Source: an uncultured Oscillospiraceae bacterium (GTDB lineage: Bacteria > Bacillota > Clostridia > Oscillospirales > Oscillospiraceae). From it: DNA of 32,109 nucleotides. The stretch's first letter is position 1. Each line of letters begins with the position of its first letter. Below are positions 1 through 7,663 of this stretch, in pieces. The translations under genes were made by a program, and so were the position numbers. Location of the stretch: positions 1 through 32,109 of the forward strand of contig CANRFT010000027.1 of NCBI GenBank assembly GCA_947629955.1, read 5' to 3'. Below the pieces are notes generated by a model that was given only the letters and a program-made list of their open reading frames with translations, did not search any database and was not told the DNA's origin.

Positions 1-356
1 GCGGTGGCCACGCCGGCGTTGAGGGCGGCGGCGATCTGGACCCCGTCGGCCTCGTCCAGCTCCTTCAGGGTCTTGGCGAAGCCCCGGAACAGCAGGGACA
101 GGATGACGCCGGAGTTCCCCCGGGCCCCCCGCAGCAGGGCAGAGGCGTTGGTGGAAGCCGCCTGTCCGATGGACTTTGAGGGCTTCTTCAGCGCCTCGGC
201 TGCGGCGGTGCCGATGGAGAGGGACATATTGGTGCCGGTGTCCCCGTCGGGCACCGGGAACACATTCAGGTCGTTGATCCCCTGCTTCTGGGCGTTGATG
301 GAGGCGGACGCGTGGATCACCATGCGCTGAAAGACAGCGCCGTCTATCTTGTTCAT
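1..356 (-). CDS. DAK2-domain protein, FakA/YloV-like (partial, runs off the left edge)
   Basis: Only the first 118 codons lie in the window; the gene continues past base 1. The N-terminus carries the DAK2/DhaL signature: NDLNVFPVPDGDTGTNM for ATP/metal binding at about residues 28-44, then LRGARGNSGVILS. Proteins of this family next to an Asp23 protein are the kinase subunit FakA (YloV), which phosphorylates fatty acids held by a FakB/DegV partner and feeds exogenous fatty acids into phospholipid synthesis. The start at 354-356 follows an AGGAAA ribosome site. It lies 34 bases downstream of the Asp23 gene and is probably co-transcribed with it. The FakA assignment rests on domain plus neighbour, since the C-terminal half is not visible. 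Confidence 0.85.
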   Translation of the reverse strand, partial: MNKIDGAVFQRMVIHASASINAQKQGINDLNVFPVPDGDTGTNMSLSIGTAAAEALKKPSKSIGQAASTNASALLRGARGNSGVILSLLFRGFAKTLKELDEADGVQIAAALNAGVAT

Positions 357-390
357 GTTCGGAAGTTTCCTTTCTGTCTGGGCGGGCGTG

Positions 391-741
391 TCAGCCAACC
401 ACCATAGAATCGACGCAGACGTTGACGCCGCGCACCTCCACCCCGGTCAGGCGGTGGACGTTGTACTTGACCTCGTTCTGGATGGAGCGGCCCACAGCCA
501 CAAGGTTCACCCCGTTGTCCACGATGATGTGCAGCTCGATGGTGATGGACTGGTCGTCGTGATGGATGATCCTCACGCCCTTGGCCATGGACTCCTTGCG
601 GAGCAGATGGACCAGGCCGTCGGTCTTGGAGCGGAAGGCCATGCCCTTGACTCCGTAGCAGCTGGTGGCCACCGCGCCGGTCAGATTGGTGTACACGTCG
701 TTGCTCAGCTTGATGCGGCCCTTCTCGGTTTGTATCTTCAT
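391..741 (-). CDS. Asp23/Gls24 family envelope stress protein (YloU-like)
   Basis: The 116-residue protein has the usual length and pattern of the Asp23/Gls24 family: an N-terminal strand (GRIKLSNDVYTNLTGAVA), CYGVKGM, an ITIELHIIVDNGVNL strand, and a helix ending in VNVCVDSMVVG. The YloU group is a small cytoplasmic or membrane-peripheral protein normally encoded just before yloV/fakA, as here, and its exact biochemical role is unsettled. The start follows a GGAAGGAG ribosome site. A sigma-A promoter at 794-822 points into it. It is the first gene of a two-gene operon with the DAK2 protein. Confidence 0.92.
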   Translation of the reverse strand: MKIQTEKGRIKLSNDVYTNLTGAVATSCYGVKGMAFRSKTDGLVHLLRKESMAKGVRIIHHDDQSITIELHIIVDNGVNLVAVGRSIQNEVKYNVHRLTGVEVRGVNVCVDSMVVG

Positions 742-793
742 GGAATCTCCTTCCTTTCTTGCGGATCAGTCAGGCTTGGCGCAGGTTTTTCTT

Positions 794-822
794 ATTGTAT
801 TCTATTTCTCCGCAAATTACAA
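794..822 (-). promoter_or_regulatory. Sigma-A promoter of the Asp23-fakA operon
   Basis: On the minus strand TTGTAA (817-822) is followed after exactly 17 bases by TACAAT (794-799). Transcription would start near 787, about 45 bases before the Asp23 start codon. Confidence 0.75.
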
Positions 823-832
823 GTGCGATTTG

Positions 833-862
833 CGCGGCGGGGCAGGATATTGTCCCGCCGCG
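833..862. promoter_or_regulatory. Inverted repeat between divergent promoters
   Basis: Arms 833-844 and 851-862 pair over 12 positions (one G-T) around a 6-base loop. It sits between the minus promoter at 794-822 and the plus promoter at 903-931, with no T-run on either side, so an operator or structural site is likelier than a terminator. Function is not known. Confidence 0.4.
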
Positions 863-902
863 GGAAATTTCGGAAATCTGCCCGGAATTTTTCAATTTCC
901 CA

Positions 903-931
903 TTGTAATTTTTCCCGCAATCGTGTAAACT
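903..931 (+). promoter_or_regulatory. Probable sigma-A promoter for the two small membrane proteins
   Basis: TTGTAA (903-908), a 17-base spacer, and TAAACT (926-931). The start point would be about 938, some 30 bases before the first small gene. Confidence 0.55.
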
Positions 932-968
932 AAAGGCAGCCACCCATTACATCAAGGAGGAACGTATC

Positions 969-1070
969 ATGAAACAAGCCGGATTCGTTATGAGTATCGC
1001 CGCCCTGGCGGTGGCCGTGGGCGCTCTGGTCTGCGCCATCATCGCCCTCGCCTCCCGCTCCCACGACTGA
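969..1070 (+). CDS. 33-residue single-span membrane microprotein
   Basis: The short frame MKQAGFVMSIAALAVAVGAL... ends in ALASRSHD and is one hydrophobic helix (residues about 6-28) with a polar tail. I do not recognise a family. Support for it being real: an excellent AAGGAGG site seven bases before the ATG, a promoter at 903-931, and a second small membrane gene 26 bases downstream. Length alone (33 residues) gives weak statistical support. Confidence 0.55.
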   Translation: MKQAGFVMSIAALAVAVGALVCAIIALASRSHD

Positions 1071-1096
1071 TTTCCCCGGAGGAGGCACGTCTCAAC

Positions 1097-1300
1097 ATGG
1101 AAAAAAACCATTGGCTGCTCAAGCTGATCGGCGCCGTCCTGCTCTTGGGCGCAGCCGCCTGCGCCGTCACCGTCTACTGGGAGAAGCTGGTTGATCTGTT
1201 CTACACGCTCTGTGACACGATAGAGGAGCGCCTGGCCAACCGGGCCGCCGTCCCCAGCGAGTACGACGACTACGACGACAGCGCCCTGATGGACGAGTGA
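1097..1300 (+). CDS. 67-residue single-span membrane protein with acidic tail
   Basis: The protein starts MEKNHWLLKLIGAVLLLGAA, has one membrane helix at about residues 8-27, and ends in an acidic, tyrosine-rich tail (EYDDYDDSALMDE). A GGAGGAGG site precedes the ATG. It follows the 33-residue gene and is closed by the terminator at 1313-1345, so the two probably form a small operon. No family is recognised. The acidic cytoplasmic or extracytoplasmic tail suggests protein or metal contact, but that is only inference. Confidence 0.7.
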   Translation: MEKNHWLLKLIGAVLLLGAAACAVTVYWEKLVDLFYTLCDTIEERLANRAAVPSEYDDYDDSALMDE

Positions 1301-1312
1301 CCACGCCTGTGG

Positions 1313-1345
1313 AAATCCCCTCGACAAAACGTCGAGGGGATTTTT
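1313..1345. terminator. Intrinsic terminator, probably bidirectional
   Basis: A 13-bp stem (1313-1325 with 1331-1343) closes on a 5-base loop and runs into TTTTT on the plus strand. It lies between the convergent small membrane operon (plus) and the DUF1015 gene (minus, stop at 1350), and can serve both. Confidence 0.85.
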
Positions 1346-1349
1346 GCGC

Positions 1350-2636
1350 TTATCGGATCCTTCTGGCCTCCAGATAAAACCGCTTGTCGTGGGCCTCCCC
1401 CATGGAGAAGGTCTTTCTGGGGAGCACCCCGTCGTGGATGACGGCGGGGAACAGCCCCTCTTTAGCCATAGGAGGCAGCAGGAAGGCGATATTGCCGGGC
1501 CGGGCGGCGAACTCCCGGGCTACATCCTCGCCGTGGATGTAGTCCACCCGTCCCCCATGGCCTGTCAGCCAGTCGTCCAGAAAACTCTGGAGGGCGGCCA
1601 CCGGCAGCTGGGCGGTGTCGAAGGGGACGGTCACGGCCCCCTCTCCCCCGGCGGTCACATAGGGGAGCACATGACCCTGGCCGGGATGGGCCCCCGGCTC
1701 CGCGCCGGGATACCGGGCGAGGAGGGCCTGCAGCAGCTCCTCCGGCCTGGTGTTGAACACCACCCGGTGGATGGGCTCGAACTCCAGGGAATCGTCGTGG
1801 AGATTCACCAGCTCGCACAGGGCGAACCGGGCGGGCAGGGAATCCCACCGCTCCGGGGGCGTCAGCCGCTTCTGCCGCTCATAGCACTCCTTGGCGGTGG
1901 CCAGGGAGTGGTTCCCGTCCCCCACCGCGAAGAGCATGACGGGCTGGCCCTCGGCGTGATAGCGCTTCCCAAAGGCCTCCGGGTCGGCCAGGGCGGACAG
2001 GGCGGCGGCCACATGGGCCAGCTGCTCCTCCACCAGCTTCCACCCGGCGATGTGCCCGCCCCGCTCCATCAGATCGAAGTCGTAGAGCTTCTCCATCTTT
2101 CCCTTCTGGGCGGTGAGGGGCTCGATGACGTTGCGTTCGGGGTCGTCGGTGAGCACCATGACGTGGGGCAGCTCGATGGGGGCGTTCTTCCGCACCGCCA
2201 CTCTCGGCGGGATGCGGGAGAGGACCACCCCCTCGGTGGCCCGGACAGCGGCCCCGGAGCCGGGCTCGTAGTCATACTGCTCCAGATCCACCATGCCCAT
2301 CAGCCCCCGGCGGACCCTGCCGCTGTCCAGGGTGCGCTCCACATAGATCATGGCGGCGGGCAGCTCGTGGAACATACCGTCCCGCAGATACCGGCTCATG
2401 GTGTGGTTGATGTCCATGATGTCGGTCTCCACATGGGGGCCGTCCAGGCTGCTCTCGGGCAGGATCAGCCGCAGGGCGGAGGGGGCGCGGCCCACCCGCT
2501 CCTCCACCCTCTGCCAGTATTCCGGCTGGGAGGTGTACTGGTCGCAGGCCACCACGCTCCAGAGGGACAGGTCGCAGTCCTTCGGAAGCAGGATGTCGGC
2601 GGGACGGAAGGGCAGCTTGTCAAACAGTTCTGCCAT
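1350..2636 (-). CDS. DUF1015 family protein
   Basis: The 428-residue product matches the DUF1015 family (COG4198) by length and hallmark stretches: an N-terminal PFRPADILLP, SVVACDQYTSQPEYW, ALRLILPE, and GDGNHSLATAK in the middle. The biochemical function of the family is unknown. In many Clostridia it sits beside serine or amino-acid metabolism genes, as here after thrH and an aminotransferase. The start follows a GAGGAG site. It is the last gene of the Lrp-aminotransferase-ThrH operon, ending at the 1313-1345 terminator. Confidence 0.88.
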   Translation of the reverse strand: MAELFDKLPFRPADILLPKDCDLSLWSVVACDQYTSQPEYWQRVEERVGRAPSALRLILPESSLDGPHVETDIMDINHTMSRYLRDGMFHELPAAMIYVERTLDSGRVRRGLMGMVDLEQYDYEPGSGAAVRATEGVVLSRIPPRVAVRKNAPIELPHVMVLTDDPERNVIEPLTAQKGKMEKLYDFDLMERGGHIAGWKLVEEQLAHVAAALSALADPEAFGKRYHAEGQPVMLFAVGDGNHSLATAKECYERQKRLTPPERWDSLPARFALCELVNLHDDSLEFEPIHRVVFNTRPEELLQALLARYPGAEPGAHPGQGHVLPYVTAGGEGAVTVPFDTAQLPVAALQSFLDDWLTGHGGRVDYIHGEDVAREFAARPGNIAFLLPPMAKEGLFPAVIHDGVLPRKTFSMGEAHDKRFYLEARRIR

Positions 2637-2670
2637 GGTGTCTCCTCCTCAAAAAGTCGGCGCTGTCAGA

Positions 2671-3270
2671 TCAAAGGGCGGCCTTGATGGCGGCCAGCAG
2701 GTCGGGGAACTCCTCGTAGGCGGGCAACTCCGGGTGGGCTGCCTTGATGGCGTCGGTGGACTTGAACAGGAAACCCGCCTTGCTGGCCTGGATCATGGCC
2801 AGGTCGTTGAAGCTGTCCCCGGCGGCGATGGTCTCGAACCCGCAGGACTGGAGGGCCCTCACCGTGGTGAGCTTGGACTTCTCGCACCGCATCTGATAGC
2901 CGGTGATCTCGCCGTTTTCCCCCACCTTCAGGGTGTTGCAGAAAATGGAGGGCCAATTCAGCTTCTCCATCAGGGGCTTGGCGAACTGCTCAAAGGTGTC
3001 GCTGAGGATGACCACCTGGGTGATGGTGCGCAGCTCGTCCAAAAACTCCTTTGCCCCGGGCATGGGATCGATCTTCGCGATGGTGGCCTGGATCTCCTTC
3101 AGGCCCAGACCGTGCTCCTTCAAGATGGCCAGGCGGTACTCCATCAGCTTGTTGTAGTCGGGCTCGTCCCTTGTGGTGCGGCGCAGCTCGGGGATGCCGC
3201 TGGTCTCGGCAAAGGCGATCCAGATCTCGGGCACCAGGACGCCCTCCATATCCAGACATACGATGTTCAT
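2671..3270 (-). CDS. thrH: ThrH: phosphoserine phosphatase / homoserine phosphotransferase
   Basis: The 199-residue HAD-superfamily protein carries the ThrH form of motif I, DMEGVLVPEIW (residues 7-17), where ordinary HAD enzymes have DxDGT. It also has the motif II region VVILSDTFEQF and motif IV GDSFNDLAMI. ThrH proteins remove phosphate from phosphoserine and can move it to homoserine, linking serine and threonine synthesis. Being next to a class I aminotransferase and an Lrp-type regulator fits amino-acid metabolism. It follows the aminotransferase by 18 bases and is probably in the same operon. Which activity dominates cannot be read from sequence. Confidence 0.88.
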   Translation of the reverse strand: MNIVCLDMEGVLVPEIWIAFAETSGIPELRRTTRDEPDYNKLMEYRLAILKEHGLGLKEIQATIAKIDPMPGAKEFLDELRTITQVVILSDTFEQFAKPLMEKLNWPSIFCNTLKVGENGEITGYQMRCEKSKLTTVRALQSCGFETIAAGDSFNDLAMIQASKAGFLFKSTDAIKAAHPELPAYEEFPDLLAAIKAAL

Positions 3271-3288
3271 AGGGTGATCTCCTTTGTA

Positions 3289-4452
3289 TTATAGAGTTTT
3301 CAGAAAACGCTCCAGCCGTCTCAGCGCCTCGTCCAGGTCCTTCATGGAGGCGGCGTAGCAGGCCCGGACAAAGCCCTCTCCGCCGGGGCCGAAGGCGGAG
3401 CCGGGGATGACCGCCACCTTCTCCGCCTCCAAAAACCGGTCGCAGAACTCCATCGAGGTGAGGCCGGTGGACTTGATACAGGGGAAGGTGTAGAAAGCCC
3501 CCCTGGGCTCGAAGCAGTCCAGCCCCAGAGAGCGGAAGCCGTCCACCAGGAAGCGGCGGCGGCCGTCGTACTCGTCCCGCATGGCCTCGATGTCCCCGTC
3601 GCCGTTGTTCATGGCCTCGATGGCGGCGTACTGGCTGGTGGTGGGGGCGGACATGATGCCGTACTGGTGGAGCTTGGTCATGGCGGCGATGAACGGCTTC
3701 GGCCCGCACACATAGCCCAGCCGCCAGCCGGTCATGGAGTATGCCTTGGAGAAGCCGTTGACCACCACGGTGCGCTCGTACATACCGGGGATGGAGGCGA
3801 TGGACACATGCCGCTGGCCATAAGTCAATTCCGCGTAGATCTCATCGGAGATGACCAGGATGTTGGTGCCCCGCAGCACCTCCGCGACGGCCTCCAGATC
3901 CTCCCTGGCCATGATGCCGCCGGTGGGGTTGCAGGGGAAGGGCAGCACCAGCGCCTTGGTCTTCGGCGTGATGGCGGCCCTCAGCTCCTCCGCGGTGAGG
4001 CGGAACTCGTTCTCCGCCTTGGTCTCCACGTACACCGGCACTCCGTGGTACATAGAGGTCAGCGGCCCGTAGCACACGAAAGAGGGGGTGGGGATGATGA
4101 CCTCGTCCCCCGGCTCGATGATGCAGCGGAGGGTCAGGTCCAGCCCCTCGCTGCCCCCCACGGTGAGCAAAACCTGGCCAATGGGGGCGTACTCCAGGCC
4201 GAACCGCCGTTTCATATAGGCGGAGACGGACCGCCGCAGGTCGGACAGGCCGGCGTTGGGGGTGTATTTGGTGAAGCCCTTCTCCAACGAGTAGATGCCC
4301 GCGTCCCGGATGTGCCAGGGGGTGGGAAAGTCCGGCTCGCCGATCCCCAGGGAGATGCCCCCCTCCATGCCCTGGAGCAGGTCGAAATATTTGCGGATGC
4401 CGGAGGGGGGGATGGCCTTTACCCGGCCGCACAAAAGCGCGTCGTAATTCAT
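3289..4452 (-). CDS. Pyridoxal-phosphate class I/II aminotransferase
   Basis: A 387-residue fold-type I aminotransferase. Visible landmarks are ISLGIGEPDFPTP near the N-terminus, the substrate-loop stretch PFPCNPTGG, the cofactor aspartate in VISDEIYAEL, the Schiff-base lysine in NGFSKAYSMTGWRLGY, and a C-terminal substrate-carboxylate region (FVRACYA). It belongs to the aspartate/alanine/aromatic group; substrate cannot be fixed by eye. Its ATG overlaps the stop of the upstream Lrp/AsnC gene by the ATGA arrangement, so the two are translationally coupled and the regulator very likely controls it. Confidence 0.92.
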   Translation of the reverse strand: MNYDALLCGRVKAIPPSGIRKYFDLLQGMEGGISLGIGEPDFPTPWHIRDAGIYSLEKGFTKYTPNAGLSDLRRSVSAYMKRRFGLEYAPIGQVLLTVGGSEGLDLTLRCIIEPGDEVIIPTPSFVCYGPLTSMYHGVPVYVETKAENEFRLTAEELRAAITPKTKALVLPFPCNPTGGIMAREDLEAVAEVLRGTNILVISDEIYAELTYGQRHVSIASIPGMYERTVVVNGFSKAYSMTGWRLGYVCGPKPFIAAMTKLHQYGIMSAPTTSQYAAIEAMNNGDGDIEAMRDEYDGRRRFLVDGFRSLGLDCFEPRGAFYTFPCIKSTGLTSMEFCDRFLEAEKVAVIPGSAFGPGGEGFVRACYAASMKDLDEALRRLERFLKTL

Positions 4453-4928
4453 TCCAGAACGAACCTCTCCTCCTGCTCCTCCTGGGCGGGGAAGATCAGG
4501 TGCTTCTCTTTGTATTTCTTCAAAATGAAGTGGGTGGCGGTGCCGGTCACATCCTCCAGGGTGGACAGCTTCTGGGTCACAAAGGTGGCCACCTCCTTCA
4601 GCGTCCGCCCGGAGATGATGACGGTCAGGTCAAAGGCCCCGCTCATCAGGTAGACCGATTCCACCTCGTCGTACTGGTAGATGCGCTCGGCCACCCGGTC
4701 GAAGCCGTTGCCCCGCTGTGGGGTCACCTTCACCTCGATCAGCGCGGTGACCGACTCCCGCTGGGTGCGGTCCCAGTCCACGATGGCCTTGTAGCCCAGG
4801 ATGATCTGATCCTTCTCATATCGGGCGACGGCGTCCCGAACCTCCTCCTCGCTCATGCCGGCCAGGGCGGCCAGCTGGGGGGTGGTCAGGGTGGCGTCGT
4901 CCTCTAAAAGCTGAAGCAGCTGTTTCAT
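4449..4928 (-). CDS. Lrp/AsnC family transcriptional regulator
   Basis: The 159-residue protein has an N-terminal winged-helix region (TTPQLAALAGMSEEEVRDAVARYE) and a C-terminal RAM/ligand domain (LMSGAFDLTVIISGRTLKEVATFV). Lrp/AsnC proteins sense amino acids and act on nearby metabolic genes. I chose the ATG at 4926-4928 because it follows a GGGAGGAAA site. A longer reading to 4991 would begin upstream of the transcription start expected from the TATAAT at 4994-4999. The helix-turn-helix part is somewhat shorter than in canonical Lrp. It is the first gene of the operon and probably autoregulated. Confidence 0.9.
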   Translation of the reverse strand: MKQLLQLLEDDATLTTPQLAALAGMSEEEVRDAVARYEKDQIILGYKAIVDWDRTQRESVTALIEVKVTPQRGNGFDRVAERIYQYDEVESVYLMSGAFDLTVIISGRTLKEVATFVTQKLSTLEDVTGTATHFILKKYKEKHLIFPAQEEQEERFVLE

Positions 4929-4993
4929 ACGGTTTCCTCCCACGCCCCGGCAGACAAAATCGCCGCTGCCGGAGCTGAAATTCTTAATCATAT

Positions 4994-5022
4994 ATTATAC
5001 AGAAATACCGGCGAAATAGCAA
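4994..5022 (-). promoter_or_regulatory. Sigma-A promoter of the lrp-aminotransferase-thrH operon
   Basis: Minus-strand TTGCTA (5017-5022), a 17-base spacer, and a perfect TATAAT (4994-4999). The leader to the 4928 start is about 60 bases and contains a 7-bp CCGGCAG/CTGCCGG hairpin. Confidence 0.8.
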
Positions 5023-5106
5023 CCCCATTTTCGCCCGGTTTATGGGCCGGATAATCCCCGTCCCGCGGGGCATACTGTCCCCGACTACGCGAAGGGCGGT
5101 ACCGGC

Positions 5107-5838
5107 ATGGGCAAGCGGATACGACAGGCAAAACTCTACATTCTGGCCACAGCGCTGCTGCTGCTCATCGAACAGCCAGTGCTGTGGGACCTGTACCGCC
5201 CGGCGGCGACCGCCAACGCCCCCCTGCCGACGGGCCCCTTCGTGGCCCTCACCTTTGACGACGGCCCCAAGGCGGAGACCACCTCCCGCCTGCTGGACGG
5301 CCTCTCCCAGCGGGGGGTCCGCTGCACCTTTTTCGTGCTGGGCGTCCAGTTGGAGGGCAACGAGGACCTGCTCCGCCGCATGGCGAACGAGGGCCACCAG
5401 ATCGGCCTGCACACCGCCCACCACAAGGCCCTGGCCGGCCTGGGCCCCGCCGACTTCTCCGCCGAGGTGGATGAACTTCGATTTGCCCTCACCGCCCTGC
5501 TGGGCCCGGAGGACTATATGCTCCGCCCGCCCTACGGCATGATCAGCCGCGCCGTGGAGGATCGCGCCGCCGCCCCCATCGTCCTGTGGTCGGTGGACCC
5601 GGAGGACTGGTCGGACCACGACGCCGCCCGCATCGCCGCCCACATCATCGACAACGCGAAAGACGGGGACATCATCCTGCTCCACGACATCTACGACGCC
5701 AGCGTGGACGCCGCCCTGGAGGCGGTGGACGCCCTCATGGCAAAGGGTTACACCTTCGTCACCGTGGAGGAGCTGTTCGCCCTTCGGGGGGTGGAGCCGG
5801 AGAACGGAAAGGTGTACCGAAAGCTGCCGCCGGCATAG
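5107..5838 (+). CDS. Polysaccharide deacetylase family protein (NodB homology)
   Basis: A 243-residue protein with an N-terminal hydrophobic anchor (about residues 8-22) and a NodB-homology domain. The metal and catalytic motifs are all present: TFDDGP (about 49-54), HTAHH as the His-x-x-x-His metal pair, RPPYG, WSVDPEDW and LLHDI. Such enzymes remove N- or O-acetyl groups from peptidoglycan, chitin-like or other cell-wall sugars outside the membrane. It stands alone, divergent from the Lrp operon, with an AAGGGCGG-like ribosome site before the ATG. Substrate is unknown. Confidence 0.9.
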   Translation: MGKRIRQAKLYILATALLLLIEQPVLWDLYRPAATANAPLPTGPFVALTFDDGPKAETTSRLLDGLSQRGVRCTFFVLGVQLEGNEDLLRRMANEGHQIGLHTAHHKALAGLGPADFSAEVDELRFALTALLGPEDYMLRPPYGMISRAVEDRAAAPIVLWSVDPEDWSDHDAARIAAHIIDNAKDGDIILLHDIYDASVDAALEAVDALMAKGYTFVTVEELFALRGVEPENGKVYRKLPPA

Positions 5839-5841
5839 CAG

Positions 5842-5868
5842 AGGCCCCGCTCGGTTCGAGCGGGGCCT
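5842..5868 (+). terminator. GC-rich hairpin after the deacetylase gene
   Basis: An 11-bp perfect stem (5842-5852 with 5858-5868) around a 5-base loop lies three bases past the stop codon. There is no T-run on the plus strand, so termination strength is uncertain. Confidence 0.5.
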
Positions 5869-5890
5869 GCGATAAACTGGAATTTGCAGA

Positions 5891-6442
5891 TCACAACCGT
5901 TTCAGCATCATATACTCATTTACAAAAGTGCCGTCTTTCAACCGTATCGCATCCGGTTTAATTCCCGTAATACGAAACCCCATCTTCTCATACAGCCTTC
6001 TCGCCCTGGTGTTTCCCTCTATGAAATCCAGTTCGATTTGGCGGACACCATCGCGTTTTTCTGCAATTTGAATCATTTCCTCAAACATCTTTGTTCCAAT
6101 TCCAAGGTTCCAATACTCTTGCAGGATTGCAATCGCGACAGAGGCTCTATGGCGGTCTTTCATTCTGGTACGAAAAGAAATCTGACAATTCCCGGCTACC
6201 TTTCCGTTCACAAAGCAAGCAATCATCATCTCATTCTGATTGCAGCAATTCTTATTTATGAAAGACGTTTCCTGCTCCAGAGTGAAATCCGCAAATTCTT
6301 CCGGGTACATATTCAGATAATCCGTCTCACCAGACGCTCTGATGATATACTGCAACATTTGCTCCGCATCCTTTTCGCAAGGGCTCCGAAGCAATGCCTC
6401 CCGGCCATCTTTTAATTCAAACTTTGTTTCTTTGAAAACCAC
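5891..6442 (-). CDS. GNAT family N-acetyltransferase
   Basis: A 183-residue GNAT protein of the RimJ/RimL-like type. Visible features are LRSPCEKDAEQMLQYI near the N-terminus, VAIAILQEYWNLGIGTKMFEEM with the acetyl-CoA loop (Q/R-x-x-G-x-G/A, here NLGIGT), and the C-terminal NTRARRLYEKMGFRITG. It transfers acetyl from acetyl-CoA to an amine; the acceptor is unknown. The start is GTG at 6440-6442, chosen for the GAGGTGA site eight bases before it. The gene is clearly AT-richer and uses different codons from its neighbours, suggesting recent transfer. Confidence 0.9.
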   Translation of the reverse strand: MVFKETKFELKDGREALLRSPCEKDAEQMLQYIIRASGETDYLNMYPEEFADFTLEQETSFINKNCCNQNEMMIACFVNGKVAGNCQISFRTRMKDRHRASVAIAILQEYWNLGIGTKMFEEMIQIAEKRDGVRQIELDFIEGNTRARRLYEKMGFRITGIKPDAIRLKDGTFVNEYMMLKRL

Positions 6443-6497
6443 TAACTTTCACCTCGGTAAATCCCGCTTTATCACACCGCTGGCCGGCAACAGGCGT

Positions 6498-7571
6498 TCA
6501 ATCCAATTTCAGATCTCCCTCTTTGATCCACCCGATCTTCCGCAGGGCCAGGCAGAACACCCAGGACAGCAAGGCGGGCAGGATGAAACACACCAGGGCC
6601 ATCCCCAGCCAGTCGAACCCGGTGGGGGCGATGGCGGCGGCCCCTTTGGCCAGGGCCTCCTCCCCGGGGGCCAGCCAGCCCGTCCACACCCCGATGGGCC
6701 CGCAGAGGCCGCAGGTACCCATGCCGGAGTTGATGGGGGCCCCGTTCATCTGGAGCTTGAACACGCAGGTGGCGATGGGCCCCGTGATGGCGGAGGCCAG
6801 GGTGGGCGGGATCCAGATCCGAGGGTTTTTGATGATGTTGGGCATTTGCAGCATGGAGGTGCCCAGGCCCTGACTCACCAGCCCGCCCCACCGGTTCTCC
6901 TTGAAGGACATGACGGCGAAGCCCACCATCTGGGCGCAGCACCCCGCCACCGCCGCCCCGCCGGCAAGGCCCGTCAGGGCCAGCACCTGGCAGATGGCGG
7001 CGGAGGAGATGGGCAGCGTCAGGGCCACGCCCACCAGCACCGACACGGCGATGCCCATCCAGAAAGGCTGGAGCTTGGTGGCGTTGTCGATGACCGTGCC
7101 GAAGGCGCTTGCCGCCGTGCCGATGGGGGGCGCGATGAGCTTTGCCAGGGCCACGCCCACCAGGATGGTGACGGCGGGGGTGACCAGGATGTCCACCTTG
7201 GTCTCCTTGCTCACGGCCTTGCCGCACTCAGCGGCCACGATGGCGATGACCAACACCGCCAGCGGCCCGCCGGCCCCGCCCTCGGCGTTGGCGGAGGCCC
7301 CCACGGCGGCCAGGGAGAACAGCACCATGGGGTCGGCCTTCAGGGCGTAGCCGATGGCCACCGCCATGGCCGGGCCGGAGACACCCATGGCATAGGTGCC
7401 GATGTCGGTGAGGAACTGCGCCCCCAGTTGGGTCCCCAGGGTCTTGATGATGGTGCCGATGAGCAGTGAGCAGAACAGGCCCTGGGCCATTGCCCCCAGG
7501 GCGTCGATTCCATAGCGCTTCGCGGAGAACACGATGTTCTTCCGCTTCAAAAACGCCTTTACTTTTTCCAT
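6498..7571 (-). CDS. PTS EIIC-like transporter (PTS_EIIC_2 type)
   Basis: A 357-residue, very hydrophobic protein with about nine to ten membrane segments. The pattern (MEKVKAFLKRKNI start, YGIDALGAMAQGLF, GGPLAVLVIAIVAAE, INSGMGTCGLCGPIG, ALRKIGWIKEGDLKL end) fits the PTS_EIIC_2 family, membrane proteins related to the IIC subunit of sugar phosphotransferase systems. No IIA or IIB gene is nearby, and members of this family often occur alone, so phosphotransfer-coupled uptake is unproven. A consensus sigma-A promoter at 7636-7663 and a large hairpin at 7604-7635 precede it. Confidence 0.85.
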   Translation of the reverse strand: MEKVKAFLKRKNIVFSAKRYGIDALGAMAQGLFCSLLIGTIIKTLGTQLGAQFLTDIGTYAMGVSGPAMAVAIGYALKADPMVLFSLAAVGASANAEGGAGGPLAVLVIAIVAAECGKAVSKETKVDILVTPAVTILVGVALAKLIAPPIGTAASAFGTVIDNATKLQPFWMGIAVSVLVGVALTLPISSAAICQVLALTGLAGGAAVAGCCAQMVGFAVMSFKENRWGGLVSQGLGTSMLQMPNIIKNPRIWIPPTLASAITGPIATCVFKLQMNGAPINSGMGTCGLCGPIGVWTGWLAPGEEALAKGAAAIAPTGFDWLGMALVCFILPALLSWVFCLALRKIGWIKEGDLKLD

Positions 7572-7603
7572 AGCGAATCCCGCCTTTCAACGCGCAAAAA
7601 AAC

Positions 7604-7635
7604 AGTCCGCAGCAGAGAGATCTCTGTTGCGGACT
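7604..7635 (-). terminator. Terminator of the XRE gene, overlapping the PTS IIC leader
   Basis: A 32-base palindrome (7604-7617 paired with 7622-7635, one G-T) is followed on the minus strand by seven T residues (7596-7602). It would stop transcripts from the XRE gene. The PTS promoter -10 box ends at 7636, so RNA initiated there starts inside the left arm and cannot form the full hairpin. Confidence 0.75.
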
Positions 7636-7663
7636 ATTATAGTCATCGCGGCGGATTTGTCAA
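7636..7663 (-). promoter_or_regulatory. Consensus sigma-A promoter of the PTS IIC gene
   Basis: Perfect TTGACA (7658-7663) and perfect TATAAT (7636-7641) on the minus strand with a 16-base spacer. The -35 box overlaps the stop codon of the XRE gene (7660-7662). Confidence 0.85.

Noticed and set aside
4929-4991. N-terminal extension of the Lrp/AsnC protein to 4991
   Set aside because: The extended start would lie upstream of the expected transcription start from the TATAAT at 4994-4999, and the ATG at 4928 has a strong ribosome site.
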